5,785 nt of DNA from an uncultured Granulicatella sp. (GTDB lineage: Bacteria > Bacillota > Bacilli > Lactobacillales > Aerococcaceae). How positions within the stretch are numbered: position 1 is the stretch's first letter; each line of letters opens with the position of its first letter. The notes beneath the pieces were generated by a model. It worked only from the letters and a program-made list of their open reading frames with translations, had not been told where the DNA came from and did no database searches. Made by a program: the position numbers and the translations under genes. Where the stretch lies: NCBI RefSeq assembly GCF_938030755.1, contig NZ_CALHIF010000064.1:1-5785 (forward strand), given 5' to 3'. Below are positions 1 to 5,785 of this stretch, piece after piece.

Positions 1-1194
1 ATTCCAATGTATCGCCGGGTTCAAGGGCAACTAGATCGTATTATGCGTCTCGTGCACGAGAATTTACTAGGTGTTCGTGTGATTCGTGCATTTAACCGCG
101 AAGAAAAAGAAATCCAGTCGTTTAGAGAAGATACCGAAGCGTTGAATCAATCGCAACAAAAGGTGAGTGGACTCTCAGGGGCCATGAACCCTATTACGTT
201 TGTGATTGTGAATGTGGCGCTCATCGTCATTCTTTATGGTGGGTCGATTAAAGTGGATACAGGAACCTTAACGAAAGGGGAAGTCATTGCTTTAACAAAC
301 TACATGTCTCAAATCTTAGTGGAGCTCGTGAAGTTCGCAAACCTTGTTGTATTGATGACAAAATCAGTGGCGAGTGCAGAGCGTATCGATACGATTCTAT
401 CGATTGAAGCGGATATGGTCGAAGGGACTAAGGAAGTTCATCCTGAAGGTGAAGTGGCGGTGGCGTTTAAAGATGTGACGTTGACGTATCAAGGAGATCA
501 AAACGCAGCGCTAAACCATATCTCCTTTACCGCGTTAAAAGGACAAACCATCGGCGTGATTGGGGGGACCGGTAGCGGGAAATCCTCTCTAGTGAATATG
601 ATTCCTCGTTTCTATGATGCGACCGAAGGCAGTGTAGAGGTCTTCGGAGAAAACGTTCGTGACTATCATTTTTCTTCGATTCGTGGAGCGGTCGCAATGG
701 TCTTGCAAAAGGCACAACTCTTCCGTGGAACGATTGCCGATAATGTCCGTTTTGGAAATGCATCTGCTTCAAGTGAAGTGGTAGAACATGCACTAGGAAT
801 TGCTCAAGCCAGCGAATTTGTTCAAACGAAAGAAGGCGGACTGGATTATGGCATCGAACAAAATGGACGCAACTTATCTGGTGGACAAAAGCAACGGATG
901 ACGATTGCGCGTGCCATTGCCAAACAAGCACCGATTTTAATCCTAGATGACAGTGCTTCGGCATTAGACTTTGCGACCGATGCGAAATTACGTGAGGCGA
1001 TTAAGAGTCAAACGCCACGACCAACAACCTTTATCGTGTCACAACGAGCGGCTTCTGTGCAGTACGCTGACTTAATTCTTGTCCTCGACGAAGGAAATCT
1101 TGTCGGCAAAGGCACGCATGAAGAGCTTTTAGCCAATAATGAGATTTATCAAGAAATTTACTATTCACAATTTCCAAAGGAGGATGAAGCATGA
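1..1194 (+). CDS. ABC multidrug-type exporter subunit with degenerate ATPase site (5' truncated by window edge)
   Basis: This is the C-terminal part of a half-transporter (fused membrane and ATPase domains) of the heterodimeric type-IV ABC exporters such as LmrC, EfrA and YfiB. The reading frame is open from base 1. The ATG at 7 is an internal Met, because the sequence after it (HENLLGVRVIRAFNREEKE) is the conserved cytoplasmic part between TM4 and TM5, so roughly 170-200 residues are missing. Counting from the Met at 7: TM5 is about 60-80, TM6 about 93-117, Walker A GGTGSGKS 186-193, Q-loop Q234, signature LSGGQ 290-294, Walker B LILDD 311-315. Two key residues are atypical: the catalytic Glu is Asp (D315) and the switch His is Gln (Q346). 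That marks the degenerate subunit of a heterodimer. The 3' end overlaps the partner gene by 4 bases, so the two are co-translated. The substrate cannot be read from sequence; drug or lipid-like efflux is the family expectation. No symbol is assigned because several names exist for such pairs. Confidence 0.95.
   Translation: MPMYRRVQGQLDRIMRLVHENLLGVRVIRAFNREEKEIQSFREDTEALNQSQQKVSGLSGAMNPITFVIVNVALIVILYGGSIKVDTGTLTKGEVIALTNYMSQILVELVKFANLVVLMTKSVASAERIDTILSIEADMVEGTKEVHPEGEVAVAFKDVTLTYQGDQNAALNHISFTALKGQTIGVIGGTGSGKSSLVNMIPRFYDATEGSVEVFGENVRDYHFSSIRGAVAMVLQKAQLFRGTIADNVRFGNASASSEVVEHALGIAQASEFVQTKEGGLDYGIEQNGRNLSGGQKQRMTIARAIAKQAPILILDDSASALDFATDAKLREAIKSQTPRPTTFIVSQRAASVQYADLILVLDEGNLVGKGTHEELLANNEIYQEIYYSQFPKEDEA
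1176..1183 (+). promoter_or_regulatory. Shine-Dalgarno site of the second exporter gene
   Basis: AAAGGAGG lies inside the last codons of the upstream subunit gene, 7 bases before the ATG at 1191. It is a near-perfect complement of the 16S rRNA 3' end and fixes the start of the downstream subunit. With the ATGA stop/start overlap it indicates translational coupling, fitting a 1:1 heterodimer. Confidence 0.9.
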
Positions 1195-2936
1195 GACAGA
1201 CAACTCAATGGGAAACGATTCGTAAAGTCCTCCGCTACATCCGTCGCTACCGTATCTATTTCGTAGCGTCCATCCTTTTGGCGAGTGTGAATGTATTCGG
1301 AACCTTAATGATTCCAAAATTAGTCGGAGAAGCTGTGGACCAAATGGTGGACACAGGGCAAGTGTTTTACGACGGTCTCTTTTCGATTATTTGGCAAATC
1401 GCACTTTTTACTGTGGCTGCTGCAGTTGCACAGTGGTTTATGAACCTCAGCAATAACAAGATGACGTACTCTGTGGTTCGTGACCTTCGTAGAGACGCGC
1501 TTGAGAAAATCGAGATATTGCCACTTAGTTATTTAGATATTCATCCAGCCGGAGAAATCGAGAGCCGTATCATTGCGGATGCGGATCAGTTTGCAGACGG
1601 CTTATTGATGGGATTCACACAGTTATTCACCGGTGTGATGACGATTTTAGGAACTTTAGTATTTATGCTGAGCGTGAATATGACATTGACTCTTGTAGTA
1701 GTCGTGGTGACGCCAGTATCCTTCGTGATGGCTAGTTTTGTCGCGAAGAAATCCTATCATTTCTTTAAACAACAATCGGAAATTCGTGGCGACCAAACGT
1801 CCTATATGAATGAGATGATTGAGGGAACACGAGTGGTGACAGCCTTTCAGCAACAAGAAAAAGTCATCGAGGACTTCTCGGTCATTAATAAGAAGTTAAC
1901 GGATGTATCGCTCAAGGCGATCTTCTTCTCGAGCATCACGAATCCAGCAACGCGCTTTGTCAATAGCATCGTCTACACCAGTGTGGGCGTGTTCGGGGCG
2001 TTCTTCGTGATGAGCGGTGGCGTGACGGTTGGGCAACTATCCGCCTTCCTCAGTTACGCGAACCAATATACGAAACCATTCAATGAAATCTCAGGAGTCA
2101 TTACCGAACTGCAAAATGCGATTGCCTGTGCCAACCGCGTGTTTGAACTGTTGGAACAACCGTCTGAACGTCCAGAGAGAGAAGGTGCTGCGTCTCCTGA
2201 AAGCTTTGACGGAGCAGTCGAATTTAGCCATGTGGACTTCTCTTATGTGAAAGGTCAACCGCTGATTGAAGACTTTTCGCTGGATGTCAAACCAGGGCAA
2301 CGCGTGGCAATTGTCGGTCCAACTGGAAGTGGGAAGACGACGTTGATTAACTTATTGATGCGTTTCTACGAGATTAATGATGGTAAACTATCGATTGATG
2401 GCCATTCGATTGAAGATATTACGCGCCATTCCTTGCGAAATGGCTTTGGAATGGTGCTTCAAGAAACGTGGCTTCAAACGGGAACTGTCCGTGAAAACAT
2501 CACGATGGGAAATCCAACGATTAGCGAAGAAGAGATGATTCGTATCGCTAAACTCTGCCATATTCATGGATTCGTCAGCCGTTTGCCACAAGGATATGAT
2601 ACGGTGATTTCAGATGACGGTGGAGATTTCTCACAAGGGCAAAAACAATTGCTCTGCATCGCGCGTGTCATGATGGGACAACCGAATATGCTGATTTTAG
2701 ATGAAGCAACGTCTTCCATCGATACACGTACCGAGTTGAAGATTCAAGAAGCCTTTCAACATCTGATGGAAGGACGAACGAGTTTTATTGTAGCGCACCG
2801 TTTATCGACGATTCGTACAGCAGATGTGATTCTCGTCTTGAAAGACGGACATGTGATTGAAAAAGGAAATCATGCCAGCTTGATGGAGCAACGTGGATTT
2901 TACTACAATCTCTATCAAAGTCAGTGGCAACATTAA
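1191..2936 (+). CDS. ABC multidrug-type exporter subunit with competent ATPase residues (LmrD/EfrB/YfiC-like)
   Basis: This is a complete 581-residue half-transporter in the membrane, the partner of the upstream subunit; the length is normal for the family (about 570-600). Six membrane segments are seen at roughly 22-43, 62-84, 140-160, 163-184, 245-274 and 278-300. The conserved cytoplasmic stretch EGTRVVTAF is at 211-219. The ATPase domain starts near 340: Walker A GPTGSGKT 376-383, Q-loop Q424, signature FSQGQ 480-484, Walker B LILDE 501-505 with catalytic E505, and switch H536 in IVAHRLST. E505 and H536, paired with LSGGQ of the partner, form the competent ATP site. The FSQGQ signature faces the partner's degenerate Walker B. 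The ATG at 1191 is supported by a strong ribosome binding site at 7-base spacing. A terminator hairpin begins 11 bases after the stop, so this is the last gene of its operon. The transported compound is unknown; homologues export drugs and dyes. Confidence 0.95.
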   Translation: MRQTTQWETIRKVLRYIRRYRIYFVASILLASVNVFGTLMIPKLVGEAVDQMVDTGQVFYDGLFSIIWQIALFTVAAAVAQWFMNLSNNKMTYSVVRDLRRDALEKIEILPLSYLDIHPAGEIESRIIADADQFADGLLMGFTQLFTGVMTILGTLVFMLSVNMTLTLVVVVVTPVSFVMASFVAKKSYHFFKQQSEIRGDQTSYMNEMIEGTRVVTAFQQQEKVIEDFSVINKKLTDVSLKAIFFSSITNPATRFVNSIVYTSVGVFGAFFVMSGGVTVGQLSAFLSYANQYTKPFNEISGVITELQNAIACANRVFELLEQPSERPEREGAASPESFDGAVEFSHVDFSYVKGQPLIEDFSLDVKPGQRVAIVGPTGSGKTTLINLLMRFYEINDGKLSIDGHSIEDITRHSLRNGFGMVLQETWLQTGTVRENITMGNPTISEEEMIRIAKLCHIHGFVSRLPQGYDTVISDDGGDFSQGQKQLLCIARVMMGQPNMLILDEATSSIDTRTELKIQEAFQHLMEGRTSFIVAHRLSTIRTADVILVLKDGHVIEKGNHASLMEQRGFYYNLYQSQWQH

Positions 2937-2947
2937 TCTAAAACTAA

Positions 2948-2987
2948 AAAGAAGCGTAGACTCTATTAAAAGGGTCTACGCTTCTTT
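2948..2987. terminator. Bidirectional intrinsic terminator shared by convergent genes
   Basis: The arms 2948-2961 (AAAGAAGCGTAGAC) and 2974-2987 are perfect 14-bp complements. The stem extends inward by one G-U and two Watson-Crick pairs (2962-2964 with 2971-2973), giving 17 bp and a 6-base ATTAAA loop. On the plus strand the 3' arm ends in TTCTTT, 11 bases after the exporter stop. On the minus strand the arm ends in CTTCTTTTTAGTTTT, a better U-tract, 46 bases after the ABC-F stop. The hairpin can therefore end transcripts from both sides and is probably stronger for the ABC-F mRNA. Position, stem and U-tracts all agree; efficiency in either direction is inferred. Confidence 0.88.
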
Positions 2988-3004
2988 GAATGGCTGAAAG
3001 TAGA

Positions 3005-3026
3005 AAATTATCATATATGATAATTT
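3005..3026. repeat. Perfect 22-bp AT-rich palindrome beyond the ABC-F gene
   Basis: Bases 3005-3026 are a perfect palindrome with no central spacer: half-site AAATTATCATA followed by its reverse complement. Only one C/G pair per half (3012/3019) is not A/T. It ends 7 bases from the stop codon of the minus-strand ABC-F gene and lies between that stop and the bidirectional terminator. It is not followed by a T-run on either strand, so it is not a standard terminator. It could be a protein-binding site, an mRNA 3'-end element or chance in AT-rich DNA. No known operator was recognised with confidence. Confidence 0.6.
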
Positions 3027-3033
3027 CAAACGA

Positions 3034-4983
3034 TTATTGATTGAATTCTTCTAAAGCTAGTGACGCTTCTTCCCACTCGGCAAGAAGCGTTTCTTGACGT
3101 TCAAGAAGGGCGCCTTCTTCGGTTGAGAGGACAGCGGATTTATCTGGGTCAGAATAGTTTTCTTCCAGCGTCATCGCCTCGTGGACTTGTTCGAGCGCTG
3201 TTTCGATATCGTGCATCTCGGTTTCGAGTTGCTCGATACGTCGAGTGATCGTACGGATTTGACGTTGCTCTTCTTTAGAGGCATGGTAGCTGACTTTTGC
3301 TTCTGTCATTGGAACGGTTGTTGTTGCTGTAGCACTTTCCGCCTCTTGCAATGCGGCGAGTTCTTCTTTTTCTTGTTTTTTCTCAAGGTAGTAGTCGTAG
3401 TCGCCAAGGTAGAGTGTGCTTCCTGTTTCTTCGATTTCAAGAATGGCCGTTGCGACCTTGTTGATAAAGAAACGGTCATGGGATACGAAACAAATCGTAC
3501 CATCGTAGTCGATAAGAGCGTCTTCCAGCACTTCCTTACTATCGATATCCAAGTGGTTCGTTGGCTCGTCAAGCAGTAGGAAATTATCATGTTCCAGTGA
3601 CAATTTACAGAGGGCTAGTCGTGCTTTTTCACCCCCGCTTAGTTGTGCAGTTGTTTTTTCAACGTCACTTCCGGAGAATAGGAAGCTTCCGAGAATCGAA
3701 CGCACATCTTTTTCGGGCATCGTTGAATGACGAGACCAAAGCTCTTCAAGAACCGTTTGATTCGAGGAGAGGCCAGCCAAGTTTTGGTCATAGTAGCCCA
3801 CTTGAACGCCAGCTCCTAAGTCAATTGATCCTTTGATTAAAGGAAGTTCACCCGTAATCGACTTCAAGAGGGTTGATTTTCCAATTCCATTTGGCCCCAC
3901 AATGGCAATGGCTTCACGTTTGCGAAGTTGGAAAGAAATCGGACCGCTCAAGGCTTCGTGGTCGTAACCGATATAAGCATCGTTTACTTGTAATACTTGA
4001 TTCCCTGAATCCCGTTCCATGGTGAATTCAAAACGAGCAGAACGCTGATCACCTTTTGGTTTCTCCAATCGTTCCATTTTCTCTAATTTTTTACGACGGG
4101 ATTGCGCGCGTTTTGTGGTTGAGGCGCGCACCAAGTTTTTCTGGATGAATTCTTCTAAGTCGTGAATTTCTTGTTGCTGCTTTTCGTAAGCTTTTTGCTT
4201 CAATAAATAGCGTTGTTCGCGTTCTTCTAAATAGTGTGAGTAGTTTCCTTTGTAATATTCGCAGGCTTTATGGCTAATTTCGTAAACCTCATTACACACG
4301 CGGTCCAAGAAGTATTGGTCGTGGGATACGATAACAAGAGCACAATTTGAAGAGCGTAAATAATCCTCTAGCCATGTTAAGGTTTCAATATCCAAGTGGT
4401 TCGTCGGTTCGTCTAAAATCAGTAAATCGTGTTTTTCTAATAAAATACGAGCGAGTGCCAAACGGGTTCGCTGGCCTCCAGAGAGTGATTGAATCGGTTG
4501 GTCGTAGTCTTCTGGATAGAAACGGAAGCCATGAAGGACGGTACGAATTTCAGACTCGTAGCCATAAGCATTCTTTTGGTTTAATTCTTCTTGAAGCTGA
4601 TCATATCGTTTTAAGGCAAGTTCGTACGCCACGGGGTCACTCAGAAGGTCAGGGTCACCGAGTTGCTCAGCTGCTTTTTGCGCTTGTTTCTTCAAAGTTT
4701 CTACGTCTTCGAAGAGATGAATCATCTCTTCCCAAACGGTTTTTGTTGAATCGATGGCTGCATATTGGTCTAAGTAACCGATGGATAGGTCTTTTTTCTT
4801 TGAGACACTTCCCATTGAAGGTTCTTCGATACCCGCCAACATTTTTAAGAGCGTTGATTTTCCAGTACCATTACGCCCAACGATGGCAATCCGCGAGTTT
4901 TCTTGAATATGAATCGTAATATTTTCAAATAGGACTTCATCTGCAAAAGTTCGAGCGAGTCCTTGTCCTTGTAGTAGTATCAT
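3034..4983 (-). CDS. ydiF: ABC-F family ATPase, YdiF type (ribosome-associated)
   Basis: This 649-residue soluble protein has two ABC ATPase domains and no membrane segment, as in the ABC-F family, whose members act at the ribosomal tRNA exit (E) site. Domain 1: Walker A GRNGTGKS 36-43, LSGGQ 167-171, Walker B ending DEPTNHLD 191-198 with E192, switch H221. The interdomain linker (about 240-322) has a helical Lys/Arg-rich tip around RASTTKRAQSRRKKLEKM (286-303), the P-site-tRNA interaction motif. Domain 2: GPNGIGKS 363-370, LSGGE 448-452, Walker B with E473, switch H502. An Ala/Thr-rich hinge (about 548-556) leads to a charged coiled coil (about 566-649), as in YdiF/Uup proteins. Both ATP sites look intact. 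From memory it resembles Bacillus subtilis YdiF closely in order and length; the linker and C-terminal extension argue against resistance-type members such as Lsa or OptrA, but a resistance role cannot be excluded. The start at 4983 has AAAGGA 6 bases upstream. It is divergent from rex and convergent with the exporter pair. Confidence 0.94.
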   Translation of the reverse strand: MILLQGQGLARTFADEVLFENITIHIQENSRIAIVGRNGTGKSTLLKMLAGIEEPSMGSVSKKKDLSIGYLDQYAAIDSTKTVWEEMIHLFEDVETLKKQAQKAAEQLGDPDLLSDPVAYELALKRYDQLQEELNQKNAYGYESEIRTVLHGFRFYPEDYDQPIQSLSGGQRTRLALARILLEKHDLLILDEPTNHLDIETLTWLEDYLRSSNCALVIVSHDQYFLDRVCNEVYEISHKACEYYKGNYSHYLEEREQRYLLKQKAYEKQQQEIHDLEEFIQKNLVRASTTKRAQSRRKKLEKMERLEKPKGDQRSARFEFTMERDSGNQVLQVNDAYIGYDHEALSGPISFQLRKREAIAIVGPNGIGKSTLLKSITGELPLIKGSIDLGAGVQVGYYDQNLAGLSSNQTVLEELWSRHSTMPEKDVRSILGSFLFSGSDVEKTTAQLSGGEKARLALCKLSLEHDNFLLLDEPTNHLDIDSKEVLEDALIDYDGTICFVSHDRFFINKVATAILEIEETGSTLYLGDYDYYLEKKQEKEELAALQEAESATATTTVPMTEAKVSYHASKEEQRQIRTITRRIEQLETEMHDIETALEQVHEAMTLEENYSDPDKSAVLSTEEGALLERQETLLAEWEEASLALEEFNQ

Positions 4984-4989
4984 GATAGG

Positions 4990-4995
4990 TCCTTT
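4990..4995 (-). promoter_or_regulatory. Shine-Dalgarno site of the ABC-F gene
   Basis: On the minus strand AAAGGA is followed by 6 bases and then the ATG at 4983-4981. It supports this start, which also begins the conserved beta-strand of the first ABC domain directly (MILLQGQGLARTF). Confidence 0.8.
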
Positions 4996-5012
4996 CAGTG
5001 AGTATTCATTTC

Positions 5013-5039
5013 ATTTTATCATAAAAAAGAGGTGGACAA
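5013..5039 (-). promoter_or_regulatory. Likely promoter of the ABC-F gene (extended -10)
   Basis: Reading the minus strand, an extended -10 element TGATAAAAT spans 5021-5013 (hexamer TAAAAT, 5/6 to TATAAT, with the TGn extension). A weak -35 TTGTCC (4/6) at 5039-5034 lies 15 bases upstream, a short spacing that an extended -10 can tolerate. The -10 is about 30 bases before the ATG, leaving room for a short leader with the AAAGGA site. It is a prediction from consensus only. Confidence 0.5.
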
Positions 5040-5068
5040 TATTGAAATGCGTTCGAGTTTGCATTCAC

Positions 5069-5092
5069 ATTCACAATTAAGAGGTTGTGAAT
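5069..5092. repeat. Everted repeat of Rex-like half-sites in the rex/ABC-F intergenic region
   Basis: ATTCACAA (5069-5076) and TTGTGAAT (5085-5092) are perfect 8-bp inverted arms separated by 8 bases. A further ATTCACA copy at 5063-5069 overlaps the left arm by one base. The words TTGTGAA/TTCACAA are those of Rex operators, but known operators face inward (TTGTGAA then TTCACAA, about 4 bases apart), while these face outward. The arms could also make an 8-bp hairpin. Function is not established. Confidence 0.5.
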
Positions 5093-5159
5093 AAAAAAGT
5101 ACAAGCCTTGCTGTATATAAGCGAATTTTATAGAAGTAAGTGAGGGATAAACAAAGTAT

Positions 5160-5189
5160 TTGTGAAAATTCATATCGTTGTGATAGAAT
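5160..5189 (+). promoter_or_regulatory. Likely rex promoter with Rex-like TTGTGA words at -35 and -10
   Basis: An extended -10, TGATAGAAT (5181-5189), carries TAGAAT, 5/6 to TATAAT. A -35 candidate TTGTGA (5160-5165, 4/6) lies 18 bases upstream. The -10 is 33 bases before the rex ATG. TTGTGA occurs both as the -35 and again at 5178-5183 touching the -10, so a Rex dimer bound here would block RNA polymerase. Promoter elements are moderately supported; autoregulation is inference. Confidence 0.55.
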
Positions 5190-5206
5190 ACGCATGGATG
5201 TAAAAG

Positions 5207-5214
5207 AAAAGGAG
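5207..5214 (+). promoter_or_regulatory. Shine-Dalgarno site of rex
   Basis: AAAAGGAG is followed by 8 bases and then the ATG at 5223. It decides the rex start; no other in-frame start with a comparable site precedes the conserved VPRATAKRL sequence. Confidence 0.88.
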
Positions 5215-5222
5215 TCTTAGAC

Positions 5223-5785
5223 ATGAAAGATTATAAAGAAATGAAAGAAATTGAAGTGCCACGTGCAACCGCAAAACGTTTGGCCATTTATCATCGTTAT
5301 TTACGTTTCTTGCATGATGCAGGAAAACGTCGTATTTCATCAACAGAATTAAGTGAAGCTGTAAAAGTAGATAGCGCAACGATTCGTCGTGATTTTTCTT
5401 ATTTTGGAGCTTTAGGAAAACGTGGATATGGATATGATGTAGAGTACTTATTAGAATTCTTCAGCCATACATTAAACCAAGATCGCTTAACAAATGTAGC
5501 TTTAGTCGGTGTTGGTAAATTAGGACAAGCTTTACTAAACTACAATTTCCACCAAAGCAACAATGTTCGCATCAGTGCAGCATTTGATGTGAACTCTGAT
5601 ATCGTCGGAACGATTCAAACGGGTGTACCAGTCTATAGCATGGATGAAATGATTGAACAATTAAAAGTTCAACAAATTCAAGTAGCGATTCTAACCGTTC
5701 CTCAAGATGTAGCGCAAGATACAGCAGATCGTATTGTAGAAGCAAATGTTCGAGGCATTTTAAACTTCACACCAATTCGATTAAA
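5223..5785 (+). CDS. rex: Redox-sensing transcriptional repressor Rex (3' truncated by window edge)
   Basis: Rex is a dimeric cytoplasmic repressor that binds DNA when NADH is low and leaves it when NADH/NAD+ rises, typically controlling lactate and alcohol dehydrogenase and other fermentative genes. 187 codons are visible, with no stop before the edge; the family is about 210 residues, so the domain-swapped C-terminal helix is lost. The N-terminal winged helix holds VPRATAKRL (12-20) and the recognition region ISSTELSEAVKVDSATIRRD (38-57), then FSYFGALGKRGYGYDVEYL (58-76). The Rossmann NAD(H) domain begins at 91 with VALVGVGKLGQALL; the GxGxxG glycines are G96, G98 and G101, and FDVN (121-124) ends the second strand. 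Residue 99 is Lys where many Firmicute proteins have Asn. The order of motifs leaves little doubt about identity. It is divergent from the ABC-F gene, with its own promoter and a good ribosome binding site. It is clearly more AT-rich than the transporter genes and uses TTA for most Leu. Confidence 0.96.
   Translation, partial: MKDYKEMKEIEVPRATAKRLAIYHRYLRFLHDAGKRRISSTELSEAVKVDSATIRRDFSYFGALGKRGYGYDVEYLLEFFSHTLNQDRLTNVALVGVGKLGQALLNYNFHQSNNVRISAAFDVNSDIVGTIQTGVPVYSMDEMIEQLKVQQIQVAILTVPQDVAQDTADRIVEANVRGILNFTPIRL

Noticed and set aside
7..9. ATG at base 7 as the start of the first exporter gene
   Set aside because: The frame is open back to base 1, no ribosome binding site can be seen, and the protein would lack four membrane segments that the family requires; the gene is cut by the window edge.
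527..964. 145-codon open frame on the minus strand inside the first exporter gene
   Set aside because: It lies opposite conserved ATPase-domain codons, has low-complexity His/Arg/Leu-rich translation, and no good ribosome binding site or recognisable domain.
3181..3579. Open frame with a run of Cys and Phe residues opposite the ABC-F C-terminus
   Set aside because: The Cys/Phe run is only the complement of Gln, Lys and Glu codons of the coiled-coil end of ABC-F; no start signal.
3545..4404. 17-base direct repeat ATATCCAAGTGGTTCGT at 3545-3561 and 4388-4404
   Set aside because: It encodes the same TNHLDI Walker B segment in the two ABC domains of one protein, so it is explained by the ancient domain duplication.
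4347..4919. 190-codon open frame on the plus strand opposite the ABC-F gene
   Set aside because: It is a mirror of the strongly conserved ABC-F coding strand; the translation is Arg/Leu/Ser-rich with no domain.
5043..5056. Possible CcpA (cre) site TGAAATGCGTTCGA
   Set aside because: The essential central CG is shifted by one base relative to the consensus and the right half is poor.
5108..5134. Second upstream rex promoter (TTGCTG, then TATAGA)
   Set aside because: Spacing is only 15 bases, there is no TG extension, and both hexamers are weak; the promoter at 5160-5189 is better placed.
5006..5224. 72-codon minus-strand open frame spanning the divergent intergenic region
   Set aside because: It overlaps the promoters and the rex start, ends beside the ABC-F leader, and its Phe/Tyr/Asn-rich translation is what AT-rich noncoding DNA gives.

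Overview
This window looks like ordinary chromosomal DNA from a low-to-moderate GC Gram-positive bacterium, most likely a lactic-acid-type Firmicute (Lactobacillales, for example the Enterococcus/Carnobacterium/Aerococcus side). The signs are strong AGGAGG-type ribosome binding sites, a Rex protein whose N-terminal half reads like the enterococcal type, a YdiF-type ABC-F protein beside it, and a two-gene heterodimeric ABC exporter of the LmrCD/EfrAB/YfiBC kind. I cannot fix the genus from sequence alone. Hand-counted 60-base lines give roughly 42-62% G+C in the exporter genes and 32-40% in rex.

Layout. Bases 1-1194 (+) are the 3' two-thirds of an ABC exporter half-transporter; its start lies upstream of the window. 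It overlaps by 4 bases (ATGA) a second, complete half-transporter at 1191-2936 (+). A 17-bp-stem hairpin at 2948-2987, usable on both strands, separates this pair from a convergent gene. That gene, at 3034-4983 (-), encodes a 649-residue ABC-F ATPase of the YdiF type. A perfect 22-bp AT-rich palindrome (3005-3026) sits just beyond its stop codon. A 239-bp divergent intergenic region (4984-5222) holds a likely promoter for each direction and several TTGTGA/TTCACA words that match Rex half-sites. From 5223 (+) the redox-sensing repressor gene rex runs off the right edge; 187 codons are visible and about 20-25 C-terminal residues are missing.

How the genes work together. The two exporter subunits almost certainly form one heterodimer. 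The upstream subunit has a degenerate nucleotide-binding domain (Asp in place of the catalytic Glu, Gln in place of the switch His). The downstream subunit keeps Glu and His but has an FSQGQ signature. Together they give one degenerate and one competent ATP site. The ABC-F protein has no membrane domain and is expected to act on the ribosome. Rex senses NADH/NAD+ and usually represses fermentation and anaerobic genes; the half-site-like words upstream suggest, but do not prove, autoregulation.

I found no RNA genes, CRISPR array, insertion sequence, phage gene or clearly new system here. The items most worth a second look are the asymmetric ATP sites and the unusual outward-facing arrangement of Rex-like half-sites.
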